In this document: positions 36,222 through 43,687 of the stretch, piece by piece
Numbering within the stretch: position 1 is the first letter of the stretch
How the letters are laid out: every line of letters begins with the position of its first letter
NCBI GenBank assembly: GCA_965206125.1
Contig: CBDBIN010000043.1
Location: 248,001-312,000 of the forward strand
Direction: 5' to 3'
DNA length: 64,000 bases
From: CAXWPM01 sp965206125
GTDB taxonomy: Bacteria > Acidobacteriota > Terriglobia > 20CM-2-55-15
Translations under genes and position numbers: made by a program
The notes under the pieces: model-generated
Databases searched by the model: none
What the model was told of the DNA's origin: nothing
What the model saw: only the letters and a program-made list of their open reading frames with translations

Positions 36222-37570
36222 ATGACTGACGAACGCATCCTGATCGTCGACGATGAAGAGAACATCGGGCGATCGTTGCGCCTCATCCTGGAACGGGAAG
36301 GGTATTCGGTCGAAGTCGCTCCCTCAGCAGGGGTTTTTCGGATGCGGGTCGGCGTACGTCGGGCGGATGTCTACCTTGTCGACGTGCGTCTTCCGGACGC
36401 CAACGGCATCGACCTGCTGCGATGGTTGCGTAGCGAGGACGACCTCGCACCGGTCATCATGATCTCGGGACACGGAACGATCGCTGATGCCGTGGAGGCG
36501 ACGCGCGCGGGAGCGTTCGACTTTCTGGAAAAGCCGCTGGCGCGAGACCGGGTGCTGCTGGCCATCAAGAACGCGCTCGGACGGGCAAGGCTCGAAAGGG
36601 AAAACCGGGAGTTCCGCGCAATTGTCGGCGAGGGCCCCCGCATGGTCGGCGAGAGCCGGGTGTTCCGTCAGACGGTCGCCGAGGCCGCACGGGTCGCGCG
36701 ATCGGACGCCCGCGTCCTCCTCACGGGTGAATTGGAACCGGAAAGGAACTGATCGCCGCTCACATCCACCGGGAAAGCCCATACTCAGGCGGCCCTCTCG
36801 TAAAGGTCAACTGTGCGGCCATCCCAACGGAGTTGCTGGAAAGCGAGCTTTTCGGCCATGAGAAGGGTGCCTTCACCGGAGCCACGGCGCGGCGGCGTGG
36901 AAAGTTCGAGCTGGCCGACGGGGGCACGATCTTCCTCGACGAGGTCGGCGACCTTCACGCGTCGTCTCAGGCGAAGCTCTTGCGCGTGCTCCAGGAGGGC
37001 GAGTTTCAACGGGTCGGTGGCGAGCAGACCGTGCGAACGTCGGTCCGTGTGATCGCCGCAACCAATCGGGACCTCTCGCAGCTGATCGGACGCGACGAGT
37101 TCCGGGAGGATCTCTACTACCGCCTGAGCGTCGTCCCCATCCGCGTCCCTCCGTTGCGGGAGCGCCGGGAGGACATCCGCGCCCTGGCCGCGTATTTCCT
37201 CGAGGACTTCTGCACCCGGAACAACTTCCGAGCACTGACGATTGCGGATGACGCTATCGCCGCGCTGGAGGCTCACGGCTGGCCCGGCAACATCCGCGAG
37301 TTGCGCAACACCGTCGAGCGCATGGCGATAGTCGCTCCCGGGAATCCCATCGCGATCGATTCGGTTCCGGTCGAGATCCGCCAGCCCAGTACCTCCGGCC
37401 CTCGCTCCGGACTGAAAGAAACGCGCGAATCGGCCGAACGATTCCGGATCGTGGAGGCGCTCGAGACCTCTGATTGGAGCGTCGCCGGTGCGGCCCGCGC
37501 GTTAGGGATCGGACGGACGAACCTCCACAAGCGGATGAAAGCTCTCGGAGTGGAGAGAAAATCCCGCTAG
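36222..37570 (+). pseudogene. NtrC-like sigma-54 response regulator, one frameshift in Walker A
   Basis: The receiver (residues 1-120) has ILIVDDEEN, YLVDVRLPDANG with the phosphoacceptor aspartate, and DFLEKPL. The reading frame breaks at about 36730: LLTGE should continue with SGTGKELIAAHIHRE, but one base is missing and a stop follows at 36750. In the shifted frame the AAA+ domain goes on with ESELFGHEKGAFTGA, DEVGDLHASSQAKLLRVLQ and VIAATNRDL, and ends with a Fis-type helix-turn-helix (SVAGAARALGIGRTNLHKRM). The GAFTGA loop contacts sigma-54. The part downstream (36833-37570) would not be translated as one protein unless the frame is restored, so an assembly indel is likely. Confidence 0.82.
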
Positions 37571-37601
37571 AAGGTTGACTGTGCCTACTGGCTACATTCT
37601 T

Positions 37602-37654
37602 CTGTAGGGGCGGTCTATGACCGCCCATGTGCGCTCACTGAAGCGCACCTACAG
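37602..37654. repeat. CTGTAGGGGCGG...CCTACAG inverted repeat
   Basis: CTGTAGGGGCGGTCTATGAC opens the element, with an internal GGGCGGT/ACCGCCC stem, and a second stem TGCGCTCACTGAAGCGCA before CCTACAG. It lies between the convergent NtrC-like and hydrolase genes and could stop transcription both ways. Related elements are at 38511-38627, 50846-50876, 51866-51930 and 55981-56010. Confidence 0.55.
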
Positions 37655-37708
37655 TCAGAAAGCAAGGAAGGTCTAGCATTTCCAATCTCGACTGTCCAAT
37701 GTGGGCTA

Positions 37709-38494
37709 CTACGAAATAAAACCGATCACCGTTCGATTGAATTCGTCTGCGTTCTCCCAGAACAACCCGTGCGCCGCTTCGGGCACGACGGTAAGCCGAG
37801 CGCCCGGAATTCGTGAGGCGAGCTGTTTGGAATGGCGGGGCGGAATCAGGATGTCTTCGGCCCCCACGATGACGTGGGTCGGGATTTCGATCGCCCGAAT
37901 CCGATCCAACGCGTCGTGTAAAAGAATCGCGTTACATTGACGGACGAAGCCGGCGGCGGTCTGAGGATGGGGGTTGCCGAGCACACGCTGCCGGAAACGA
38001 TCCACGGCATCGGGTCTGTCGAAGAAACGGTGCGTGAACAGCCAGGGTGCCCGTGTTTCGAGAAACTCCTCGCGGCCGAGCGCCTCGCAACCGGACTGCA
38101 AGGATCGGATCACCTGCTTCATGTACGCGTCGGGCCGCGCGGACGAGCACACGATCGTCAATGTGCTGACGGCGTCGGGCCGCGCGAGCGCGACCTCCTG
38201 GGCGATCATCCCTCCCAGCGAGGCGCCGACGACATGCGCGGGGCCGTAGCCGAGCCGATCGAGAAGGGCGATGGTGTCGGCCGCCATCTGGCCCGTCGTG
38301 TACGACGTCACCGGGCTTTCGCCGGTCCGGCCGACGTCGCGGTTGTCGAACAGGATCACGCGGAACCCGGCGTCGGCGAATGCCCCGGCCTGCGTCATCT
38401 TCCAGGCGCCATGATCGGAGCTGACTCCGGAGATCAGAATCAGCGGTTCCCCCTCCCCGACTACTTCGTAATATGTGTCTGGAGCGTTGCCCAT
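37709..38494 (-). CDS. Alpha/beta hydrolase
   Basis: A 261-residue protein from ATG 38494; the frame is open upstream only through repeat sequence. LILISGVSSDHGAWK, VILFDNRDVGRTGES and the nucleophile elbow GASLGGMIAQE (serine) are typical; acid in VGAEDILIPP and histidine in PEAAHGLFWEN complete the triad. The best match in style is the 3-oxoadipate enol-lactonase/esterase group, but a substrate cannot be named. It stands alone between repeat elements. Confidence 0.85.
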   Translation of the reverse strand: MGNAPDTYYEVVGEGEPLILISGVSSDHGAWKMTQAGAFADAGFRVILFDNRDVGRTGESPVTSYTTGQMAADTIALLDRLGYGPAHVVGASLGGMIAQEVALARPDAVSTLTIVCSSARPDAYMKQVIRSLQSGCEALGREEFLETRAPWLFTHRFFDRPDAVDRFRQRVLGNPHPQTAAGFVRQCNAILLHDALDRIRAIEIPTHVIVGAEDILIPPRHSKQLASRIPGARLTVVPEAAHGLFWENADEFNRTVIGFIS

Positions 38495-38510
38495 CGAGCT
38501 GCCCGGTACG

Positions 38511-38627
38511 TGTGTAGGGGCGGGACCTGTGCCCGCCCGACTGCTTCCCCGTTCTGCTTCACCATACCCCGTGCGGTTCGCCCCACATTTAAGACGTCGG
38601 GTGGCCACAGGTGCCACCCCTACACCC
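38511..38627. repeat. GTGTAGGGGCGGG...CACCCCTACAC inverted element
   Basis: The left part, TGTGTAGGGGCGGGACCTGT then GCCCGCCC, and the right part, GGGTGGCCACAGGTGCCACC then CCTACACCC, each fold and also face each other through GTGTAGGGG/CCCCTACAC. This layout is seen in many bacterial intergenic repeats. It fills the gap between ndk and the hydrolase gene. Confidence 0.55.
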
Positions 38628-38633
38628 AGAGAG

Positions 38634-39047
38634 CTAGACGATTTCAAGCTGGTTGAAGAAATACGAACTCTCGAAAGCAGCCGTCTCGGGAGCGTCGGAA
38701 CCATGGATGGCGTTTCGTTCGATGTTGGTTCCGTATTTCTTGCGGATCGTGCCTTCCTCGGCTTCCGCCGGGTCGGTCGCGCCCATCAGCTTGCGGAGCC
38801 GGCCGATCGCATCGTCGGACTCGAGCGCCATCACGATGACCGGACTCTCGGTCATGAACGAGACCAGGCTGTCGTAGAAGGGACGTTCCCGGTGAACGTG
38901 GTAGAAGCTGGAAGCCGCCTCCCGGGACAGGTGGATCATCTTCGCGGCCCGTATCCTGAAACCAGCCGCCTCAATCATCCCGATCACCGCGCCGGCGTTG
39001 CCGGCCCGAACGGTGTCGGGCTTCAGAATGGTGAGAGTGCGTTGCAT
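38634..39047 (-). CDS. ndk: Nucleoside-diphosphate kinase
   Basis: A 137-residue enzyme from ATG 39047; an upstream in-frame start would overlap sucD without gain. MQRTLTILKPDTVRAGNAG and the active histidine in NAIHGSDAPETA (His115) are diagnostic. It transfers phosphate between nucleoside di- and triphosphates. Fourteen bases separate it from sucD, so it is the last gene of the sucCD-ndk operon, an association also useful because succinyl-CoA synthetase makes the NTP it equilibrates. Confidence 0.95.
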   Translation of the reverse strand: MQRTLTILKPDTVRAGNAGAVIGMIEAAGFRIRAAKMIHLSREAASSFYHVHRERPFYDSLVSFMTESPVIVMALESDDAIGRLRKLMGATDPAEAEEGTIRKKYGTNIERNAIHGSDAPETAAFESSYFFNQLEIV

Positions 39048-39060
39048 CAGAAGTGCTACC

Positions 39061-39930
39061 TCAAGACAGCAAGGATTCGATCGCCTCGCCCATGTCCGCC
39101 GGACTGCGGACGACATGGATGCCCGCGTCGGACATCGCTTTCATTTTCTCTTCAGCCGTGCCCTTGCCTCCGGCGATAATCGCCCCGGCATGTCCCATCC
39201 GGCGGCCAGGCGGGGCGGTCTGGCCGCATATGAATCCGACGACCGGCTTGTCGACGTGTTCCTTCACGAACGCCGCCGCCTCTTCCTCGGCGGAGCCGCC
39301 GATCTCGCCAATCATGATGATGGCCTCGGTACCGGGATCGTCGTTGAACAGTCCGATCGCGTCGATGAAGTTCGTACCGATGATCGGGTCTCCACCGATG
39401 CCGATGCAGGTTGACTGGCCGATGCCGCGGCCCGTCAACTGGCCCACCGCCTCGTAGGTCAGCGTCCCGCTGCGGGAGACGACACCGACGCCGCCTTCCT
39501 TGTGGATATGCCCGGGCATGATCCCGACCTTGCACCGCCCGGGCGAGATGACTCCGGGGCAGTTCGGTCCAACCAGGCGCGTTGTCTTCCCTTCCAGGAA
39601 ATTCATCGTGTGGATCATGTCGAACGTCGGCACACCCTCGGTGATACATATCACCAACTCGATGCCGGCGTCGGCCGCTTCCATGATGGCATCCGCCGCG
39701 AAAGGCGGCGGCACAAAGATGACAGACGCGTTCGCCCCGGTTTCCTCCCGCGCCGCGTAAACAGTATTGAAGACATCGATGCCCTCGTGCTTGGTACCGC
39801 CCTTGCCCGGGGTCACGCCGCCGACGACATTGGTTCCATACGCTACCGCTTGTGCCGTGTGGAACCCGCCCTCGCGCCCTGTGATGCCCTGGACGATCAA
39901 CCGTGTCGACTTGTCGACCAGAATACTCAT
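39061..39930 (-). CDS. sucD: Succinyl-CoA synthetase alpha subunit
   Basis: A 289-residue protein. VQGITGREGGFHTAQAVAYG binds CoA, GPNCPGVISPG and the phosphohistidine region RRMGHAGAIIAGGKGTAEEK are canonical. It starts in an ATGA overlap with sucC. The enzyme makes ATP or GTP from succinyl-CoA in the TCA cycle. Confidence 0.96.
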   Translation of the reverse strand: MSILVDKSTRLIVQGITGREGGFHTAQAVAYGTNVVGGVTPGKGGTKHEGIDVFNTVYAAREETGANASVIFVPPPFAADAIMEAADAGIELVICITEGVPTFDMIHTMNFLEGKTTRLVGPNCPGVISPGRCKVGIMPGHIHKEGGVGVVSRSGTLTYEAVGQLTGRGIGQSTCIGIGGDPIIGTNFIDAIGLFNDDPGTEAIIMIGEIGGSAEEEAAAFVKEHVDKPVVGFICGQTAPPGRRMGHAGAIIAGGKGTAEEKMKAMSDAGIHVVRSPADMGEAIESLLS

Positions 39931-41099
39931 GCCTCGGCCGCCTTTCCGGCTGCCGCCACGACTTTCTCCGCGGCGTCCTTCATTCCGTCGGCCACGATGA
40001 AATTCAGACCGGACTCGCGCAGGATCTGTTGGCCCTGCTCAACGTTGGTTCCTTCCAGGCGCACCACGACCGGCACTTCGACGCCGATCTTCTTCGCCGC
40101 TTCGACCGCTCCCGCCGCGACGACGTCGCATCGCATGATGCCGCCGAAGATGTTGATCAACACCGCCTCGACATGCGCGTCGGACAGCAGGATCCGGAAA
40201 GCGTTCTCCACCTGTTCTGCAGTTGCGCCTCCGCCAACATCCAGGAAGTTGGCGGGGTTCCCGCCCGCGAGCTTGATGATGTCCATCGTCGCCATCGCGA
40301 GGCCCGCGCCGTTGACCATGCAGGCCACGTTACCGTCGAGCTTGATGTAGTTGAGGCCATGCTTGCTGGCTTCGATCTCGAGCGGCTCCTCTTCGTTGAG
40401 GTCGCGAAGCTCGCGGATGTCGCCGTGGCGGTGCAGCGCGTTGTCGTCAAAGTTCATCTTCGCGTCCAGCGCATACACTTTGTCGTCGCCGGTTATCAGG
40501 AACGGATTGATCTCAGCCAGCGAGGCATCGGTCTCTTCGAAAGCGCGGTACAAGGAGATCATGAACTTCGAAGTGGCGCGGACGAGTTCGGGGTTCAATC
40601 CAAGACCGAACGCCAGCTTCCGTGCCTGGAAGGGCTGCAGTCCGAGTCCCGGCTGAATCCATTCCTTCAAGATGGCCTCGGGGTTCCTTGCGGCAACCTC
40701 TTCTATGTCCATTCCGCCTTCCCTCGACGCCATCAGGGCAGGCAAGCCGACCTGGCGATCGATCACGATCCCGATGTACAGCTCCTGCTTGATGTCCATG
40801 CCCTCTTCGATCAGGACCTTCTCGACCTTGCGTCCTTCCTGACTGGTCTGGTGCGTGATCAGTTGCATGCCGATCATCTCTTTCGCGATCTGCTCGGCCT
40901 GGTCCGGATCCTTCGCCAGCTTGACACCCCCGCCCTTCCCGCGGCCACCCGCATGGATCTGAGCCTTGACGACGACGGTCCCGCCCAGCTTGTCGGCGAC
41001 ATCGCGCGCCGCGGACGGGTCGTAGGCTACTTCCCCTCTCGGAATGGGAACGCCGTAGCGGGCAAGGATGGATTTCGCCTGGTACTCGTGAATCTTCAT
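39927..41099 (-). CDS. sucC: Succinyl-CoA synthetase beta subunit
   Basis: A 390-residue ATP-grasp subunit. MKIHEYQAKSILARYGVPIP, VVKAQIHAGGRGKGGGVKLA, EINPFLIT and LDVGGGATAEQVENAFRIL are classic, ending with MRCDVVAAGAVEAAK. Length equals the family norm. First gene of sucCD-ndk; a 24-bp perfect palindrome lies 84 bases upstream. Confidence 0.96.
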   Translation of the reverse strand: MKIHEYQAKSILARYGVPIPRGEVAYDPSAARDVADKLGGTVVVKAQIHAGGRGKGGGVKLAKDPDQAEQIAKEMIGMQLITHQTSQEGRKVEKVLIEEGMDIKQELYIGIVIDRQVGLPALMASREGGMDIEEVAARNPEAILKEWIQPGLGLQPFQARKLAFGLGLNPELVRATSKFMISLYRAFEETDASLAEINPFLITGDDKVYALDAKMNFDDNALHRHGDIRELRDLNEEEPLEIEASKHGLNYIKLDGNVACMVNGAGLAMATMDIIKLAGGNPANFLDVGGGATAEQVENAFRILLSDAHVEAVLINIFGGIMRCDVVAAGAVEAAKKIGVEVPVVVRLEGTNVEQGQQILRESGLNFIVADGMKDAAEKVVAAAGKAAEA

Positions 41100-41182
41100 C
41101 GATCGTTAGCCCCCGGTCGGCCTAGGAAAGGTCGGCCAAACCCATAACCTTACGCAAGCGCACGGACCGGTGTCAAACATCG

Positions 41183-41206
41183 GGACCGGCTCGCGCGAGC
41201 CGGTCC
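41183..41206. promoter_or_regulatory. 24-bp perfect palindrome upstream of sucC
   Basis: GGACCGGCTCGCGCGAGCCGGTCC reads the same on both strands. It lies between divergent sucC and the toxin-antitoxin pair. A regulator site, a recombination target or a cruciform-forming repeat are all possible; there is no U-tract for a terminator. Confidence 0.35.
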
Positions 41207-41294
41207 ATCTCGTCTCTAGTATGGTAGCGATGTTCTCGGCATTTTCGCACGGACTAGTGAGGCGGAAGAATGCGCCGCTTATCTCGAGGCTTTA

Positions 41295-41313
41295 TGTATT
41301 ACAATTGAATACA
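41295..41313 (+). promoter_or_regulatory. Putative promoter/operator of the toxin-antitoxin genes
   Basis: TGTATT and AATACA form a six-base inverted pair with a seven-base spacer, and the right half touches the start codon of the antitoxin. TACAAT (41300-41305) inside it looks like a -10 element, eight bases from the ATG. Ribbon-helix-helix antitoxins normally bind such palindromes to repress their own operon. No ribosome site exists, so the message may be leaderless. Confidence 0.45.
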
Positions 41314-41528
41314 TGAGCACTGTAACAGTCCGTCTGGATAAGAAGCTTGACTCACAGCTGAACCGGATCGCAAAAAAGACAGGACGCCCCAAGAGCGAAT
41401 TGATACGTGAAGCGCTGCGCCGACAGCTGGCGACATTCCGTTTTGAGGAACTCCGAAAAGGAGTCGCCCCATTCGCCGAAGCCCGGGGTTGGCTCACCGA
41501 TGAGGATGTCTTCCGCAGCATCTCGTGA
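41313..41528 (+). CDS. CopG-type ribbon-helix-helix antitoxin
   Basis: A 71-residue protein. MSTVTVRLDKKLDSQLNRIA followed by KKTGRPKSELIREALRRQL is the strand-helix-helix DNA-binding fold; residues 45-71 would bind and block the toxin. The stop overlaps the GTG start of the PIN gene. Autorepression through the overlapping palindrome is likely. Confidence 0.85.
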   Translation: MSTVTVRLDKKLDSQLNRIAKKTGRPKSELIREALRRQLATFRFEELRKGVAPFAEARGWLTDEDVFRSIS

Positions 41529-41920
41529 AAGTTTTCCTGGACACCAATGTTCTGGTAGCTGCGTTTGCAACCAGAGGGTTGTGCGAGGACGTCATGCGCG
41601 TCGTCCTCACAGAACACGAGTTGATCGTTGGAACTCACGTCCTCGTCGAGCTCGAGCGCGTCCTGATCGATAAGTTGGGACTGACTTCGCAGAAAGCCGC
41701 AGCGGTGCGTTCGTTCTTGAAGAGCGAGAGCAAGGTAGTCGACCCACAAGAACCTACAACATGGCCCAAGAGTGACCCTGATGACCGATGGATCGCGGCA
41801 GCCGCCTTGCAAGGTGAAGCGGACATACTCGTGACAGGTGACCAGGACTTACTCCGAGCTGCGGACGAGAGCCCTGTTCCCATCGTTTCACCGCGCGAGT
41901 TCTGGGAACGGTTGCGATAA
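41525..41920 (+). CDS. PIN-domain RNase toxin (VapC-like)
   Basis: A 131-residue protein starting at GTG 41525 within a GTGA overlap. Acidic residues of the PIN site are visible: MKVFLDTNVLVAAF (Asp6), VLVELERVL, and KSDPDDRWIAAAAL with GEADILVTGDQDLL. The motif DILVTGDQDLL is that of the COG1569 branch. It would cut RNA when free of the antitoxin. Confidence 0.87.
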   Translation: MKVFLDTNVLVAAFATRGLCEDVMRVVLTEHELIVGTHVLVELERVLIDKLGLTSQKAAAVRSFLKSESKVVDPQEPTTWPKSDPDDRWIAAAALQGEADILVTGDQDLLRAADESPVPIVSPREFWERLR

Positions 41921-42274
41921 GCCAAGCACGCGACTCCGGAGAAGCGAACGACGGCGAAGTGCGTTCACTCGATCCGACGCAGTGTCATCTTGCTGCCTAC
42001 CTTCGGACCCAAACCCCGAACGGGCTGCCGAACCAGAGGCCGCACCCGCACGAAGCGAATGACTCTGTACAGCATTCTCCAGTGCTTCGCCATCACCGTT
42101 CCCGATTTGGCCTGGTCCCGGTTTGGCTCCTGGATCTGCACCGTCCGATCGGAATCCCGCCTTCGGAATTCGTCGTCATGACCGCCCGCGGCCATACCCT
42201 GAAAAAAAGGGGGAAAGCCAAGTAGCCGTGTCTCAGCTTTCCAACTGAAACACTACCGACAGACTACTCAATCT
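41921..42274. other. Gene-free stretch, nothing recognised
   Basis: About 350 bases between the PIN gene and pyk. Short frames on both strands are rich in arginine and proline and resemble no family. CCTGAAAAAAAGGGGGAAAG at 42199 includes an A-run, which on the minus strand would be a T-run, but no stem precedes it. It may be the remains of a small lost gene. Confidence 0.4.
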
Positions 42275-43687
42275 TCACACCACTCGTTCGACCTTGATGA
42301 AATTGGTCGTACCCGGAACGTGGAGCGGAGTCCCACCGGTGATGACAATCAAGTCGCCCTCGGCCACCCAGCCCGCGTCGCGCGCCCGGTCGACGGCGAA
42401 CCGGAATTGATCGTCGACGGTCTCGGCCGAGGATACGGGCAGGGGAACGACTCCCCAGCAAAAGCAAAGGAACTGGACGGTCGTCGGGTTGGGAGTCGCG
42501 GCAATGACGAGCTGGCGGGGACGGAACCGCGCGACGAGCCGGGCGCTTGTGCCTGACCAGGTGGGCGTAATGATTGCCTTCGCCCCGGTGCCCCGCGCGA
42601 TGTTGTAACTGGACCGGCTGATCGCATCGTTCGCCGTCGCCTGCCCGTCAAAATCCCAGAGAAATTTCGTCTCGTCGACTGAGTCTTCGACTTCCCGGGC
42701 GATCCGATCCATGATTTCGACGGCCTGGCGTGGGTAGTTTCCGACAGCCGTTTCCTCAGACAACATCACGGCATCGGTCCCATCGAGGATCGCGTTGGCC
42801 ACGTCGGCAGCCTCGGCTCGCGTCGGCCGCGGGTTGTCTACCATGCGTACGAGCATCTGTGTAGCCGTGATTACGGGCTTGCCGATAGCGTTGGCCTTCC
42901 GGATGATCATCTTTTGCACCAGGGGCACGCTCTCCAGGGCAATCTCCAGGCCGAGGTCGCCACGAGCGATCATCACGCCGTCGGCCGCTTCGAGTATCCC
43001 GTCGATATCGTCGACGGCCTGAGGTTTCTCAATCTTGGCGATCACGCGAACATCGAGGCCCGCATCCTCGATGGCTGTCCGAAGAGGGGCAAGGTCTTTC
43101 GCACTCCGGACAAAACTCAAAGCGACGGCATCGACGCCCTCTTCGAGGCCCACCTGAAGGTCGAGGTGATCCTTCTCGGTCATCGATTCCACTTCGACAT
43201 GAGAGGCCGGAAGGTTCACGCCTTTGTGAGACGTCAACGTGCCACCGACCACGACCCTGCAGCGAACATCTGTGCCGTCAATTCGTTCAACAACGAGCTC
43301 TAACATACCGTCTGCCAAGAATATACGATGTCCTATTTCAACTTCTTCATGAATCCGCTCCAAAGACACGCTGGCCCCATGAGCGTTGCCCGGCTCCGAT
43401 CCCGAAGTCAGGACGAAACTCGATCCCCTCTCCAGCCATGCACTCCCATCGGTGATCCACCCAACTCTTACCTTGGGTCCTTGCAGATCCTGGAGGATCG
43501 CCAGCGGCGTCCCCTTCTCTGCGCGGATCTTCTTCAACCGGCGAATCAAGTCACGGTGGTAGTCGGAGTTGCCGTGGGAAAAGTTGATTCGGGCGACGTT
43601 CATGCCGGCTTCGATCAGTCCCGAGAGTTTGTCCTCGGAGTCACTCGCGGGCCCGATAGTGCCCACGATCTTGGTCCTGCGTTTCAT
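42275..43687 (-). CDS. pyk: Pyruvate kinase
   Basis: A 470-residue enzyme. RRTKIVGTIGPASDSEDKLS and NVARINFSHGNSDYH open the barrel; VIAKIEKPQAVDDID, MIARGDLGLEI and ITATQMLVRMVDNPRPTRAE are the catalytic and metal motifs, followed by GTDAVMLSEETAVGNYP. The C-terminal allosteric domain is complete. The ATG overlaps the upstream TPR gene stop (ATGA). It makes ATP and pyruvate in glycolysis. Confidence 0.96.
   Translation of the reverse strand: MKRRTKIVGTIGPASDSEDKLSGLIEAGMNVARINFSHGNSDYHRDLIRRLKKIRAEKGTPLAILQDLQGPKVRVGWITDGSAWLERGSSFVLTSGSEPGNAHGASVSLERIHEEVEIGHRIFLADGMLELVVERIDGTDVRCRVVVGGTLTSHKGVNLPASHVEVESMTEKDHLDLQVGLEEGVDAVALSFVRSAKDLAPLRTAIEDAGLDVRVIAKIEKPQAVDDIDGILEAADGVMIARGDLGLEIALESVPLVQKMIIRKANAIGKPVITATQMLVRMVDNPRPTRAEAADVANAILDGTDAVMLSEETAVGNYPRQAVEIMDRIAREVEDSVDETKFLWDFDGQATANDAISRSSYNIARGTGAKAIITPTWSGTSARLVARFRPRQLVIAATPNPTTVQFLCFCWGVVPLPVSSAETVDDQFRFAVDRARDAGWVAEGDLIVITGGTPLHVPGTTNFIKVERVV

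Noticed and set aside
36222..37570. Programmed frameshift in the NtrC-like gene
   Set aside because: No slippery heptamer or downstream structure is evident at the break, and two other genes show similar indels, so sequence error is simpler.
42195..42215. Rho-independent terminator at the A/T run after pyk
   Set aside because: The T-run on the minus strand has no stable stem directly before it.
41936..42230. Small gene of 60-88 codons after the PIN toxin
   Set aside because: Three competing frames with low-complexity composition, no ribosome site and no recognisable fold; left as an unexplained gap.
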